From JASHPR01 sp963844655 (GTDB lineage Bacteria > Actinomycetota > Actinomycetes > Streptosporangiales > Streptosporangiaceae), in NCBI GenBank assembly GCA_963844655.1, contig CAWJPA010000004.1, forward strand, positions 1,054,001 through 1,118,000: a stretch of 64,000 nt of DNA, read 5' to 3'. Below are positions 16,962 to 24,817 of this stretch, in pieces. The notes beneath the pieces are model-generated. The model worked only from the letters and a program-made list of their open reading frames with translations. It ran no database searches and was not told the origin of the DNA. A program made the position numbers and the translations under genes. Numbering within the stretch: position 1 is the first letter of the stretch; each line of letters begins with the position of its first letter.

Positions 16962-16964
16962 GGG

Positions 16965-18362
16965 CTAGCACTGCACGTACTCGATGCCGGCCAGGCGGCA
17001 GAACACCTCCCAGTCGGCCGCGTGGTGGCCGAGGTTCATGACCTCGTGGTGCGGCCCGCCCGCGGTCAGCCAGCCGTTCAGGCAGGCACGCACCCCGGTG
17101 GCCGGGCGGAACTGCCCGTACGGCATCTCCAGGGCAGGCAGCTCCTGGCTGTCCAGGTTCTCCCCCTCGGCCACCACCAGCCGGAACCGCTCGCCGCCCA
17201 GCGACACCAGCGTGGCCAGCGTGGCCGGGCCCGGCTGGTACTGGAACAGGAACGTGGGCGGGTCCTCCAGCCGGCCGATGCCCAGCGGCCGCTTGATCAG
17301 CTTCACCGGCCGGTCCTGGCGGGCGATCTTCCAGTTGCCCTCCCCCATGTGGCTCATCAGCACCGAGTCGGACGGGAAGTCCATCGCGTACATCTCGGTG
17401 AAGTGCGCGTCCCCGATCAGCACGTGCCCGGCCGACACCAGGCAGGCGGTCAGCACGTCCCCCTCGGCCGCGTACCCGTAACCGCGGGCCATCAGCGTGG
17501 ACGCCGCGGCCAGCGGCAGCCGGCTGAACCGGCCGTCCTCGCCGATCGCGTCGAAGTGCGCGGTGTAGGCGCCGTAACCGCCCGCGTCCAGGATCCGCTG
17601 GATCCCGACCTGCATCCGGGCGTGGTCGGCACGCTCCTCGGCCGACAGCAGCGGGTCGATCTCGAACCGCTCGTCCTCGAACGCGATGACCTCGGCGATC
17701 TCCTCGGCGGTCACGGCCAGCATGACCCGGTACAGGTCCCCGGGCGCCACCGCGAGGATCTCCGGGCCCAGGGAGCGGATCAGCGCGCTCTCGTCCACCC
17801 GGATGTCGCCCATGTCGTTCATCGCGTAACCGAAGATCGCTACCTTGAGCGACTTCCACGCGGTCACCGCGGCCGCGGCCCGCGCCCACCGGCGGACATC
17901 GGCGCGGAACTCCTCGCTCTTCCAGTCGTCGGTCAGCACGCTGAACGCCCGGCCCGCCCTGACCATGGCGTTGGCGGTGTCCTGGGCCCCGTGCACGCCC
18001 TGGTTGTAGGTCATGTCGTCCATGTTCCAGGCCGGGGTGACGTTCGGGTCGGGCTGGATGTTGGCCATCAGGATCGGCAGCCGCGACTCGTTCAGCAGCC
18101 GCGCCACGCGCATGGCGGGCCCGTAGGTGAGCATCACGACCATGACGCCGTCCAGGTCGGCGTTCTCGAACTCCCGCATGGCCCGCTCGGCGTCCTCGCG
18201 GTACTTGACCGGCTTGCTCGGGATGAACTCCGCCACATCGGCCAGGTGCACCGCGATCTCCCTGGCGTAGCCCTCCTGCCGCTGCGCGATGTTGGGGATC
18301 ATCTCGTCGTACAGATCCTGCATGATGCCCAGGATCCCGATCCGGGGCTTAGGGACAGCCAT
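16965..18362 (-). CDS. araA: L-arabinose isomerase-family protein
   Basis: 465 aa from ATG six bases after AGGAGG; a GTG one codon earlier is in frame. The protein belongs to the L-fucose/L-arabinose isomerase superfamily: an N-terminal sugar-binding half with GVMVVMLTYGPAMRVARLL, and a C-terminal half with GEGNWKIAR and NLGHHAADWEVFCRL. It would convert L-arabinose to L-ribulose using Mn. It is the last gene of araB-araD-araA. The sequence is not close to the E. coli AraA I remember, so the assignment leans on the neighbours. Other aldopentoses or a deoxy sugar remain possible. Confidence 0.8.
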   Translation of the reverse strand: MAVPKPRIGILGIMQDLYDEMIPNIAQRQEGYAREIAVHLADVAEFIPSKPVKYREDAERAMREFENADLDGVMVVMLTYGPAMRVARLLNESRLPILMANIQPDPNVTPAWNMDDMTYNQGVHGAQDTANAMVRAGRAFSVLTDDWKSEEFRADVRRWARAAAAVTAWKSLKVAIFGYAMNDMGDIRVDESALIRSLGPEILAVAPGDLYRVMLAVTAEEIAEVIAFEDERFEIDPLLSAEERADHARMQVGIQRILDAGGYGAYTAHFDAIGEDGRFSRLPLAAASTLMARGYGYAAEGDVLTACLVSAGHVLIGDAHFTEMYAMDFPSDSVLMSHMGEGNWKIARQDRPVKLIKRPLGIGRLEDPPTFLFQYQPGPATLATLVSLGGERFRLVVAEGENLDSQELPALEMPYGQFRPATGVRACLNGWLTAGGPHHEVMNLGHHAADWEVFCRLAGIEYVQC

Positions 18363-18432
18363 CACATTCCTCCTGAACGCATCCGCCGCGGCTTCGTCGC
18401 CGCGGCTGGGCCGATCACCTGGTCGGGGCTGG

Positions 18433-19119
18433 TCAACGCTGGCCGTACTCCTCCTGGTAACGACGATGCAGCGCGTCGATCTGGTCTTGGGGTAGCGGGG
18501 CCGGATGGCCGAACGCCCGGGCCAGGTGCACGGTGCGCGCGACGTCCTCGCACATCACCGCGGCCTTGAGCGCGGTGCGGGCCGAGGGACCGATGGTGAA
18601 CACGCCGTGGCTGCGCATCAGCACCGCGGGCGAGCGGTGGCCGGACAGGGTGGCCACGATGCCGCGGCCGATCTCATCGCTGCCGATCAGCGCGAACGGC
18701 CCGACCGGGATCTCGCCGCCGAACTCGTCGGCCATCGCGGTGAGCACGCACGGGATCGCCTCGCCGCGCGCGGCCCAGGCCGTGGCGTATCCCGAGTGCG
18801 TGTGCACCACGCCGCCCACCTCAGGCATCTTCCGGTACACGTACGCGTGCGTGGCGGTGTCGCTGGACGGGCTCAGCCCGCTGCCGTTGACGGCCTGGTC
18901 GTCGACGGCCCGGCCGTCGAGGTCGCAGACCACCATGGATTCCGGGGTCAGCTCCGCGTAACCGACCCCGCTCGGCTTGATCACCATCAGGTCGGCCCCG
19001 CGCACCCGGGCGGAGATGTTGCCCGACGTCCAGGCCACCAGGCCGGAGGCGGCCAGCTCCGCGTGCAGCGCGCAGACGGTCTCCCGCAGCCCGGCCAGCT
19101 GCTCGTCCAGCGCGCTCAT
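18433..19119 (-). CDS. araD: L-ribulose-5-phosphate 4-epimerase
   Basis: 228 aa of the class II aldolase/epimerase family. Zinc ligands are visible in HTHSGYA and RSHGVFT. The substrate loop SGNISAR (near residue 31) and the phosphate-binding KPSG (near residue 52) fit AraD. It turns L-ribulose-5-phosphate into D-xylulose-5-phosphate for the pentose phosphate pathway. The ATG overlaps the araB stop (ATGA). araA follows after 70 bases with its own strong ribosome binding site. Confidence 0.92.
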   Translation of the reverse strand: MSALDEQLAGLRETVCALHAELAASGLVAWTSGNISARVRGADLMVIKPSGVGYAELTPESMVVCDLDGRAVDDQAVNGSGLSPSSDTATHAYVYRKMPEVGGVVHTHSGYATAWAARGEAIPCVLTAMADEFGGEIPVGPFALIGSDEIGRGIVATLSGHRSPAVLMRSHGVFTIGPSARTALKAAVMCEDVARTVHLARAFGHPAPLPQDQIDALHRRYQEEYGQR

Positions 19120-20948
19120 GACCGCCCGCCGTCAGTGCTTGCCTCGGGGGGACGACCCCCCCAGACCCCCCCGCGTGCCCCCGCCCGCCTCCCCTTCCCC
19201 CTCCATGGCCGACCAAGGCCGGCCGTCGCGGCTGGCCCGGCTCCGCCGGGCGGCTCCCCCACCTCAGCCTCCTTCGCGCCGATCACCTGATCTCGGAGGG
19301 CGCGGAGCCGGTGCATGACCTCGTTGGTGCCGCGGCCGAAGTAGTCGTGCAGCAGCAGGTACTCGGCGTACAGCCGGTCGTAGATGTCCGCGCTGGCCGG
19401 GTCGGGCCGGTACACCGCCTCGCGCTTGCCGCCCATCGCCGCCGCGGCCCCGGGGGCATCGGCGTAGGCACCGGCGGCGACCGCGGCGTGGATGGCCGAG
19501 CCGAGCGCCGGGCCCTGCTCCGAGACGATCACGCTGAGCGGGCGGCGCAGCACGTCCGCGTAGACCTGCATCACGAACGAGTCCTTGAGCAGGCCGCCGG
19601 CCACCACGAACTCGGTGACCGGGACCCCCGAGGCGGCGAACGTGTCGGTGATCACCCGGGTCCCGAACGCGGTCGACTCCACGAGGGCCCGGTAGATATC
19701 GGGAGGCCGGGTGGCGAGCGTGAGCCCGACGATCACGCCGGACAGGGCATGATCGACTAGCACGCTGCGGTTGCCGCTGAGCCAGTCCAGGGCAATCAGG
19801 CCGTGCGCGCCGGCCGGCTGGGCGGCGGCCTCGCCGGCCAGCAGGTCGAACAGGGAGATGCCGCGGCGGGCCGCGGCGTCACGGTAGGACGCGGGCACCG
19901 CGTGGTCGATGAACCAGGCAAAGATGTCGCCGACGCCGCTCTGCCCGGCCTCGTAGCCGAACTGCCCGGCCACGATGCCCCCGTCCACCACCCCGCACAT
20001 GCCGGGGACCACGGCCAGGGTGCTGGAGTTCATCACGTGACAGGTCGAGGTGCCCATGATGGCCACCATGTGGCCGGGCGCGATGGCATTGGCCGCGGGC
20101 GGGGTGACGTGCGCGTCCACGTTGCCCACCGCGACCGCTATCCCCTCCGGCAGGCCGGTCCAGCCCGCCGCCTCCGCGGTGAGCGACCCGGCCCGCCCGC
20201 CGAGTGGCTGGATGTTGTGGCCCAGCTTGTCCGCGGCGAAGCCGGCGAACCGCGGGTCGAGCGCGGCGAGGTACTCGCGGGACGGGTACGTGCCGTCCTG
20301 CCAGATCCCCTTGTACCCGGCGGTGCAGGCGTTCCTGGTCTCGGTCCCGGCCAGCTGCCAGATGATCCAGTCGGCGGCCTCGATCCACCGGGTCGCGCGC
20401 TGGTAGGTGTCGGGATCCTCCTCGAGCAGCTGCAGCGCCTTGGCGAACTCCCACTCGGACGAGATCTTCCCGCCGTAGCGCGCGATCCACGGCTCGCCGC
20501 GCTCGTGCGCCAGCGCGTTGATCCGGTCGGCCTGAGGCTGGGCCGCGTGATGCTTCCACAGCTTGGGGTAGGCGTGCGGCCGGCCGGCGAGCTCGGGAAC
20601 CTGGCACAGCGGCGTGCCATCGGCCAGCGCGGGCAGCACGGTGCACGCGGTGAAGTCGGTGCCGATCCCGATCACCTGAGCGGGGTCGATCCCGGCGCTG
20701 GCCACGGCCTCGGGCACCGCGCGGCGGAGCACATCGCGGTAGTCCTCAGGATCCTGCAGCGCCCAGTCCGGCGGCAGCGGCTCCCCGGTGGCGGCGAGCT
20801 TGGTGTCCATCACGCCGTGGGGGTATTCGTGGACGGCGGTGCCCAGCTCAGCCCCGTCCCTGACCCGCACGACCAGAGCCCGCCCGGACAGCGTGCCGAA
20901 GTCGACGCCGACCACACACGCATCCGAATTGTTAGCGCTAACAGACAT
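19116..20948 (-). CDS. araB: Ribulokinase with unusual C-terminal extension
   Basis: 610 aa of the FGGY kinase family. The N-terminal phosphate loop is GVDFGTLSGRALVV (residues 14-27), with GIGTDFTACTVLP for the sugar-binding region and a C-terminal ATP-binding stretch FVVAGGLLKDSFVMQVYADVL. It phosphorylates L-ribulose. Homologues end soon after a segment like HDYFGRGTNEVMHRLRAL. Here about 55 extra Gly/Arg/Pro-rich residues follow, encoded by GC-rich DNA that includes a hairpin at 19146-19162. The operator at 20930-20943 lies inside codons 2-7. TAGGCT ends five bases before the ATG, consistent with a leaderless transcript. Confidence 0.92.
   Translation of the reverse strand: MSVSANNSDACVVGVDFGTLSGRALVVRVRDGAELGTAVHEYPHGVMDTKLAATGEPLPPDWALQDPEDYRDVLRRAVPEAVASAGIDPAQVIGIGTDFTACTVLPALADGTPLCQVPELAGRPHAYPKLWKHHAAQPQADRINALAHERGEPWIARYGGKISSEWEFAKALQLLEEDPDTYQRATRWIEAADWIIWQLAGTETRNACTAGYKGIWQDGTYPSREYLAALDPRFAGFAADKLGHNIQPLGGRAGSLTAEAAGWTGLPEGIAVAVGNVDAHVTPPAANAIAPGHMVAIMGTSTCHVMNSSTLAVVPGMCGVVDGGIVAGQFGYEAGQSGVGDIFAWFIDHAVPASYRDAAARRGISLFDLLAGEAAAQPAGAHGLIALDWLSGNRSVLVDHALSGVIVGLTLATRPPDIYRALVESTAFGTRVITDTFAASGVPVTEFVVAGGLLKDSFVMQVYADVLRRPLSVIVSEQGPALGSAIHAAVAAGAYADAPGAAAAMGGKREAVYRPDPASADIYDRLYAEYLLLHDYFGRGTNEVMHRLRALRDQVIGAKEAEVGEPPGGAGPAATAGLGRPWRGKGRRAGARGGVWGGRPPEASTDGGRS
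19146..19162. repeat. GC-rich hairpin inside the araB 3' extension
   Basis: GGGGGG, loop ACGA, then a run of seven C. It resembles the terminator-like hairpin at 16945-16961, including an adjacent GGGGGGTC-type run on the minus strand. It lies within the reading frame of the extra araB tail, just before araD. Confidence 0.55.
20930..20943. promoter_or_regulatory. Perfect LacI-family operator inside the araB start
   Basis: TGTTAGCGCTAACA is a perfect 14-base palindrome covering the second to seventh codons of araB. If the araB mRNA is leaderless, the operator sits at about +6 to +19, where a bound repressor would block the start of elongation. Shared core with 13453-13468. Confidence 0.85.
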
Positions 20949-20990
20949 AAGGCAGCCTATCGCAAAGGGTCATAACTTTCCCATCTTGGC

Positions 20991-21010
20991 CTAGCGCCCG
21001 GGCCGGGCGG
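20991..21010. repeat. Copy of the lacI 3' end, including its stop codon
   Basis: CTAGCGCCCGGGCCGGGCGG occurs here and again at 21074-21093. The second copy is the last codons and TAG stop of the lacI gene on the minus strand. The two copies are exact over 20 bases and 83 bases apart, in the gap between lacI and araB. Confidence 0.8.
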
Positions 21011-21073
21011 TGCAGGGTGTGACGAGTCTCACGGCCGGCCCGGCGTCCGGGCAAGCGGTGAGGTCCATGGAGG

Positions 21074-22099
21074 CTAGCGCCCGGGCCGGGCGGCGCTGGC
21101 GCGCACGATCAGTTCTGGGTTGACGCCCAGGCCGGCCCGGGGCTCCGGGCGGCCGCAGATCCGGTCGACGAGCAGTTGCAGGGCCTGCCGGCCCAGCTCG
21201 CCGAAGTCCTGCCGGACCGTGGTGAGCGGGGGCAGGAAGAAGGCCGACTCCGGAATGTCGTCGAACCCGACCACGCTCACGTCGGCCGGGACCGGCCGGC
21301 CGTGCTCGGCCAGCGCGCGGAGCAGGCCGAGGGCCATCTGGTCGTTCGCGCAGAACACCGCGGTCACCGCGGGCATGGAGGCGAGCCGGTGGCCGATCTC
21401 GTAGCCCGAGCGCGCGGACCAGTCCCCTGGCATGATCTCCGGCTCGGGCGCGCCCGCCGCCCGCAGCGCCCTGACCCAGCCTTCGGCCCGTTCCCTGGCG
21501 TCCACGGTGGAGTCGGGCCCGCCCACGTAGTGCACCGTTTCGTGGCCCAGGTCCAGCAGGTACCGCGTGGCGGCGAACGCCCCGCCCGCGTTGTCGATCG
21601 CGACCGAGTCGAGCGGCGCGCGGGTGCCACAGCCCACCGCCACCAGCGGCACGTCGGCCGCGACGCCGGTCAGCGCCTCGAGCGCCGGCATCTCCGAGGC
21701 GATGACGATGATCCCCTCGACCCCCTGGCCGAGGAACCGGTCCACCGCCTCCTGCATCGAGCGGGAGTCGAACGCCGGCAGGCTGGTGATGGCGACCGAG
21801 TAGCCGGGGTGCGCGGCCCGCTCGATGCCGTAGAGCATCGAGGCCGGGCCGTAGAGCGTCGTGTCAAAGCTGATCACGCCGAGCGTGTGGGTGCGCCCGG
21901 TGACCAGCGTCCGGGCGGCCGCGTTCGGCCGGTAACCCAGCTCGCGGATGGCGGCCAGGACCTCCGCCCGGGTCTGCTCCCTGACGTTCGGGTGATCGTT
22001 GAGAACCCGGGACACGGTCTGCTGCGATACGCCGGCCAGGCGGGCGACGTCCGCCATGACCGGCCGCGCAGCGGACCCGTTCACCGTAGACGACGCCAC
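21074..22099 (-). CDS. LacI-family regulator of the arabinose locus
   Basis: 341 aa from GTG. A LacI helix-turn-helix and hinge occupy residues about 15-70 (MADVARLAGVSQQTVSRVLNDHP, then GYRPNAAARTLVTGRT). A periplasmic-binding-protein-like sensor follows, with GVISFDTTLYGP and the C-terminal FCANDQMALGLLRAL and VGFDDIPES. It sits directly upstream of araB on the same strand, and palindromes TGTTAGCGCTAACA and ATGTGAGCGCTAACAT lie at both arabinose operons. It is therefore the probable arabinose-responsive repressor. Its own upstream region also has an operator-like sequence. The last 20 bases are duplicated downstream. Confidence 0.88.
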   Translation of the reverse strand: MASSTVNGSAARPVMADVARLAGVSQQTVSRVLNDHPNVREQTRAEVLAAIRELGYRPNAAARTLVTGRTHTLGVISFDTTLYGPASMLYGIERAAHPGYSVAITSLPAFDSRSMQEAVDRFLGQGVEGIIVIASEMPALEALTGVAADVPLVAVGCGTRAPLDSVAIDNAGGAFAATRYLLDLGHETVHYVGGPDSTVDARERAEGWVRALRAAGAPEPEIMPGDWSARSGYEIGHRLASMPAVTAVFCANDQMALGLLRALAEHGRPVPADVSVVGFDDIPESAFFLPPLTTVRQDFGELGRQALQLLVDRICGRPEPRAGLGVNPELIVRASAARPGR

Positions 22100-22154
22100 G
22101 CGGCCCCCTTGTCACCGGCTGATCGCAGGGCAGGCGACGCAGCGTCATGAGACA

Positions 22155-22175
22155 GAGCGATTGTTATCGCTCCCA
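22155..22175. promoter_or_regulatory. Candidate autoregulatory site upstream of the arabinose lacI
   Basis: GAGCGAT, TGTT, ATCGCTC is a perfect inverted repeat at 22155-22172. The overlapping TGTTATCGCTCCCA (22162-22175) is a weak version of the TGTTAGCGCTAACA operator. It lies 56 bases upstream of the GTG start. Confidence 0.5.
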
Positions 22176-22369
22176 TCATCGGGGTCAAGAGCTGCGCCAT
22201 GGTCTTATCTAGGGTAAACGAGGCCGGCGGGCCTGGCAGCCCGGCGCGGCCCCTGCGATCGATTGCAGTCACACGTTGTTAGCCCCAAGAGCGCCCGCTC
22301 CCCCGCCATAACGCCCCTCAGCACCATGGCGGGGCCCACCACGGGGCTGTTAGCCCATCGCCGTGCCCC

Positions 22370-22603
22370 ACCATCACCCTGGCCAGCGGGGGGCACAACC
22401 TGGCCGCCGCCTACGCGCGGGCTGGGCGGCCGCGGGAGTCGATCGCCTGCTACAAGCGCACGCTGGCCGGCCGCAAGCGCGTGCTCGGGCCCGACCACCC
22501 CGCCACCCGGGTCACCCGCGACGCGCTCACCCGGGTCAAGGACCAGCGCAGCTCAGCCCTGCTGAGCTGGCGTCGGCGCAGCTCAGAGCCGCACTCCCCG
22601 TGA
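22370..22603 (+). pseudogene. Fragment of a tetratricopeptide-repeat protein
   Basis: One frame reads a TPR unit of the kinesin-light-chain style: NLAAAYARAGRPRESIACYK, then RTLAGRKRVLGPDHPATRVT, up to a TGA at 22601-22603. No start codon or ribosome binding site precedes it and no earlier repeats are visible in any frame. It is a relic of a large NB-ARC/TPR-type gene. The flanking DNA from 22176 to 22369 and 22604 to 22665 shows nothing else. Confidence 0.6.
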
Positions 22604-22665
22604 CGCGGCCGCGCGGCGTCCCGGTCGGCGATCTATAACGACTCGACTAAGAAGTTCGTGCTCCC

Positions 22666-22720
22666 TTGACAGTGGTGTAACCGGCGAATCACACTACATC
22701 ACATATTTTGAAACGTTCCA
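22666..22720 (+). promoter_or_regulatory. Promoter and operator of the rhamnose transport operon
   Basis: TTGACA (22666-22671), an 18-base spacer and CACACT (22690-22695) form a promoter. TGAAACGTTCCA (22709-22720) is a near-palindromic LacI-type operator just downstream of the expected start point. The same TTGACA-N18-SACACT layout and a matching operator occur at 35189-35218 before the second lacI gene. A leader of roughly 300 bases follows before the first ATG. Confidence 0.7.
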
Positions 22721-23005
22721 CAGGGCGTTCAGGAGGATGCGTCGCAGGACGTGCTCGCGAAGACGACGTTCGACCGGGCGGCGTCCGGGCGCGGTGTTTA
22801 CGAGGGCGGCGCCCGCGAGGGGCGGCGTTCTCGGGACGCGGCAGGGCGGCACAGCGAAGTGCGCCGCGCGTCCGAGACGAGCAGGGCCCAATGCGGCCGG
22901 GTACTAGGCCGGCCGATGGGTAGCAGGCCAGCGGCAGGCGGGTGACAGCCAGCGGCCGGCGCCAGCAGCGCCGGTGGCCACACCAGAAGGGGTGGAGGGA
23001 GCCCA

Positions 23006-24817
23006 ATGAGCCCTGGGCCGAGCGCCGACGGCCGCGACGCGGGCCAGCCCGAGGTGCCCCCGCCCGCCGGTCAGCCCTCCCCGACCGGGGACTCCGCCGC
23101 TCAGCCCGCCACCCCGGAGACCGCCGCTCAGCCCGCCGCTGGGGAGACCGCCGCCACGCGGCCGACCGGCGGGCAGTCCCCCGCCGGAGACGCCGCATCT
23201 GCACCATCCGCCGCCGGGCCGTCCGCCGCCGGGCCGTCCGACGCCGGGCCGTCCCCCGCCGAAGGCCTCACCCCCGCACCGGCGTCGGCCGCGCAGGCCA
23301 GCGGCCGCGGCGGCGGTACGCCGCTGCTGTCGCTGCGGGGGGCGGCGAAGTCGTTCGGCGCGGTGCACGCGATCGTGGACGGGTCGATCGACCTGTACGG
23401 CGGGGAAGCGCACGGGCTGGTGGGCGAGAACGGCGCGGGCAAGTCCACGCTGGTGAAGATCCTGGCCGGGGTGTACCAGCCGGACAGCGGGGAGCTGGTC
23501 GTGGACGGGAACCCGGCCGTGCTGAACGGCCCAGGCGCAGCCCAGGACGCCGGGATCGCGGTCATCTACCAGGAGCCCACCCTGTTCCCCGACCTGACCG
23601 TGGCCGAGAACATCTTCATGGGACGGCAGCCGCTGCGGGCGGGCCGGCGCATCGACGGCCGGAAGATGCGGGAGGAGTCCCGCGCCCTGTTCACAGAGCT
23701 CGGCGTGATGCTGGACCCGGGCCGGATCTGCCGCGGGCTGTCCATCGCCGATCAGCAGATCATCGAGATCGCCAAGGCCCTGTCGCTCGAGGCCAGGATC
23801 ATCGTGATGGACGAGCCCACGGCGGCGCTGTCGGCCGCCGAGGTGACGCGACTGTTCGACGTGGTGCGGACCCTGCGGGCGTCCGGGGCGGCGGTGCTGT
23901 TCATCTCGCACCGGCTGGAGGAAGTCTTCGAGATCTGCCAGCGGGTCACCGTGATGCGCGACGGCCGGCAGGTGCTCAGCCGCGAGCTGGCCGGTCTCAC
24001 CGCGGATGACCTGGTGCGGGCCATGGTGGGCAGGCAGCTGGCCGACCGCGGGGCCGACGGGCACGGAACGCCAGGCGAGGTGGTGCTGCACGTCGAGCGG
24101 CTGAGCCGGGAAGGGGTGTTCACCGACATCTCCTTCGACGTGCGGGCCGGGGAGATCGTGGCGTTCGCGGGGCTGGTCGGGTCCGGCCGCAGCGAGGTGG
24201 CGCGGGCGGTGTTCGGGATCGACCGCTACGACGCGGGCTCGGTCGCGGTGCGCGGGCGGCCACTGCGCAAGGCGTCCCCGACCAGCGCGATGGCCGCCGG
24301 GGTGGGCTTCGTGCCCGAGGACCGCCGCCAGCAGGGGCTGGTCATGGACATGTCCGTGCAGGAGAACATGGCGCTGGCCTCGATGGGCCGGCTCCGGCAC
24401 CTGGGCCTCATCACCGCCAAGGCCGAACGCAACTTCGCCACGGACTGGGCGCTCAGACTGCGGATCAAGTTCGGGCGGCTCACCGACCCGGTCTCCCAGC
24501 TGTCCGGCGGAAACCAGCAAAAGGTGGTGCTGGGGAAGTGGCTCGGGCGCGAGCCCGCGGTGCTGATCGTGGACGAGCCGACCCGCGGCATCGACATCGC
24601 GACCAAGGCCGAGGTGCACCGCCTGCTGTCGGGGCTGGCCGGGCAGGGGGTCGCGATCCTGATGATCTCGTCGGAGCTGCCCGAGGTGCTGCGCGTCGGC
24701 GACCGGATCCTGGTCATGCGCGAGGGGCGGCTGGTCATGGAGTACGCCCACGAGGACGCCTCGGAGGAGAAGATCATGTCGGCCGCGACCGGCCAGCTTC
24801 AGGAGCAGACCCGATGA
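23006..24817 (+). CDS. rhaT: Rhamnose ABC transporter ATPase, two ATPase domains, long N-terminal tail
   Basis: 603 aa. ATG follows GGAGGG by six bases. Residues 1 to about 105 are a Pro/Ala/Gly/Ser-rich low-complexity tail not usual for the roughly 500-residue RbsA/RhaT family. ATPase domain 1 has GENGAGKST, the atypical signature LSIADQQ and VMDEPTAALS. Domain 2 has a degenerate P-loop GLVGSGRSE, a good signature LSGGNQQK and VDEPTRGID, as is normal for these fused ATPases. It would power import with the two permeases and binding protein downstream. The permease start overlaps its stop (ATGA). Rhamnose is inferred from rhaM, rhaI and rhaB in the same operon. Confidence 0.88.
   Translation: MSPGPSADGRDAGQPEVPPPAGQPSPTGDSAAQPATPETAAQPAAGETAATRPTGGQSPAGDAASAPSAAGPSAAGPSDAGPSPAEGLTPAPASAAQASGRGGGTPLLSLRGAAKSFGAVHAIVDGSIDLYGGEAHGLVGENGAGKSTLVKILAGVYQPDSGELVVDGNPAVLNGPGAAQDAGIAVIYQEPTLFPDLTVAENIFMGRQPLRAGRRIDGRKMREESRALFTELGVMLDPGRICRGLSIADQQIIEIAKALSLEARIIVMDEPTAALSAAEVTRLFDVVRTLRASGAAVLFISHRLEEVFEICQRVTVMRDGRQVLSRELAGLTADDLVRAMVGRQLADRGADGHGTPGEVVLHVERLSREGVFTDISFDVRAGEIVAFAGLVGSGRSEVARAVFGIDRYDAGSVAVRGRPLRKASPTSAMAAGVGFVPEDRRQQGLVMDMSVQENMALASMGRLRHLGLITAKAERNFATDWALRLRIKFGRLTDPVSQLSGGNQQKVVLGKWLGREPAVLIVDEPTRGIDIATKAEVHRLLSGLAGQGVAILMISSELPEVLRVGDRILVMREGRLVMEYAHEDASEEKIMSAATGQLQEQTR

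Noticed and set aside
22708..22923. 71-codon frame in the rhamnose leader
   Set aside because: Arg/Gly-rich translation without features, starting inside the operator; treated as untranslated leader.
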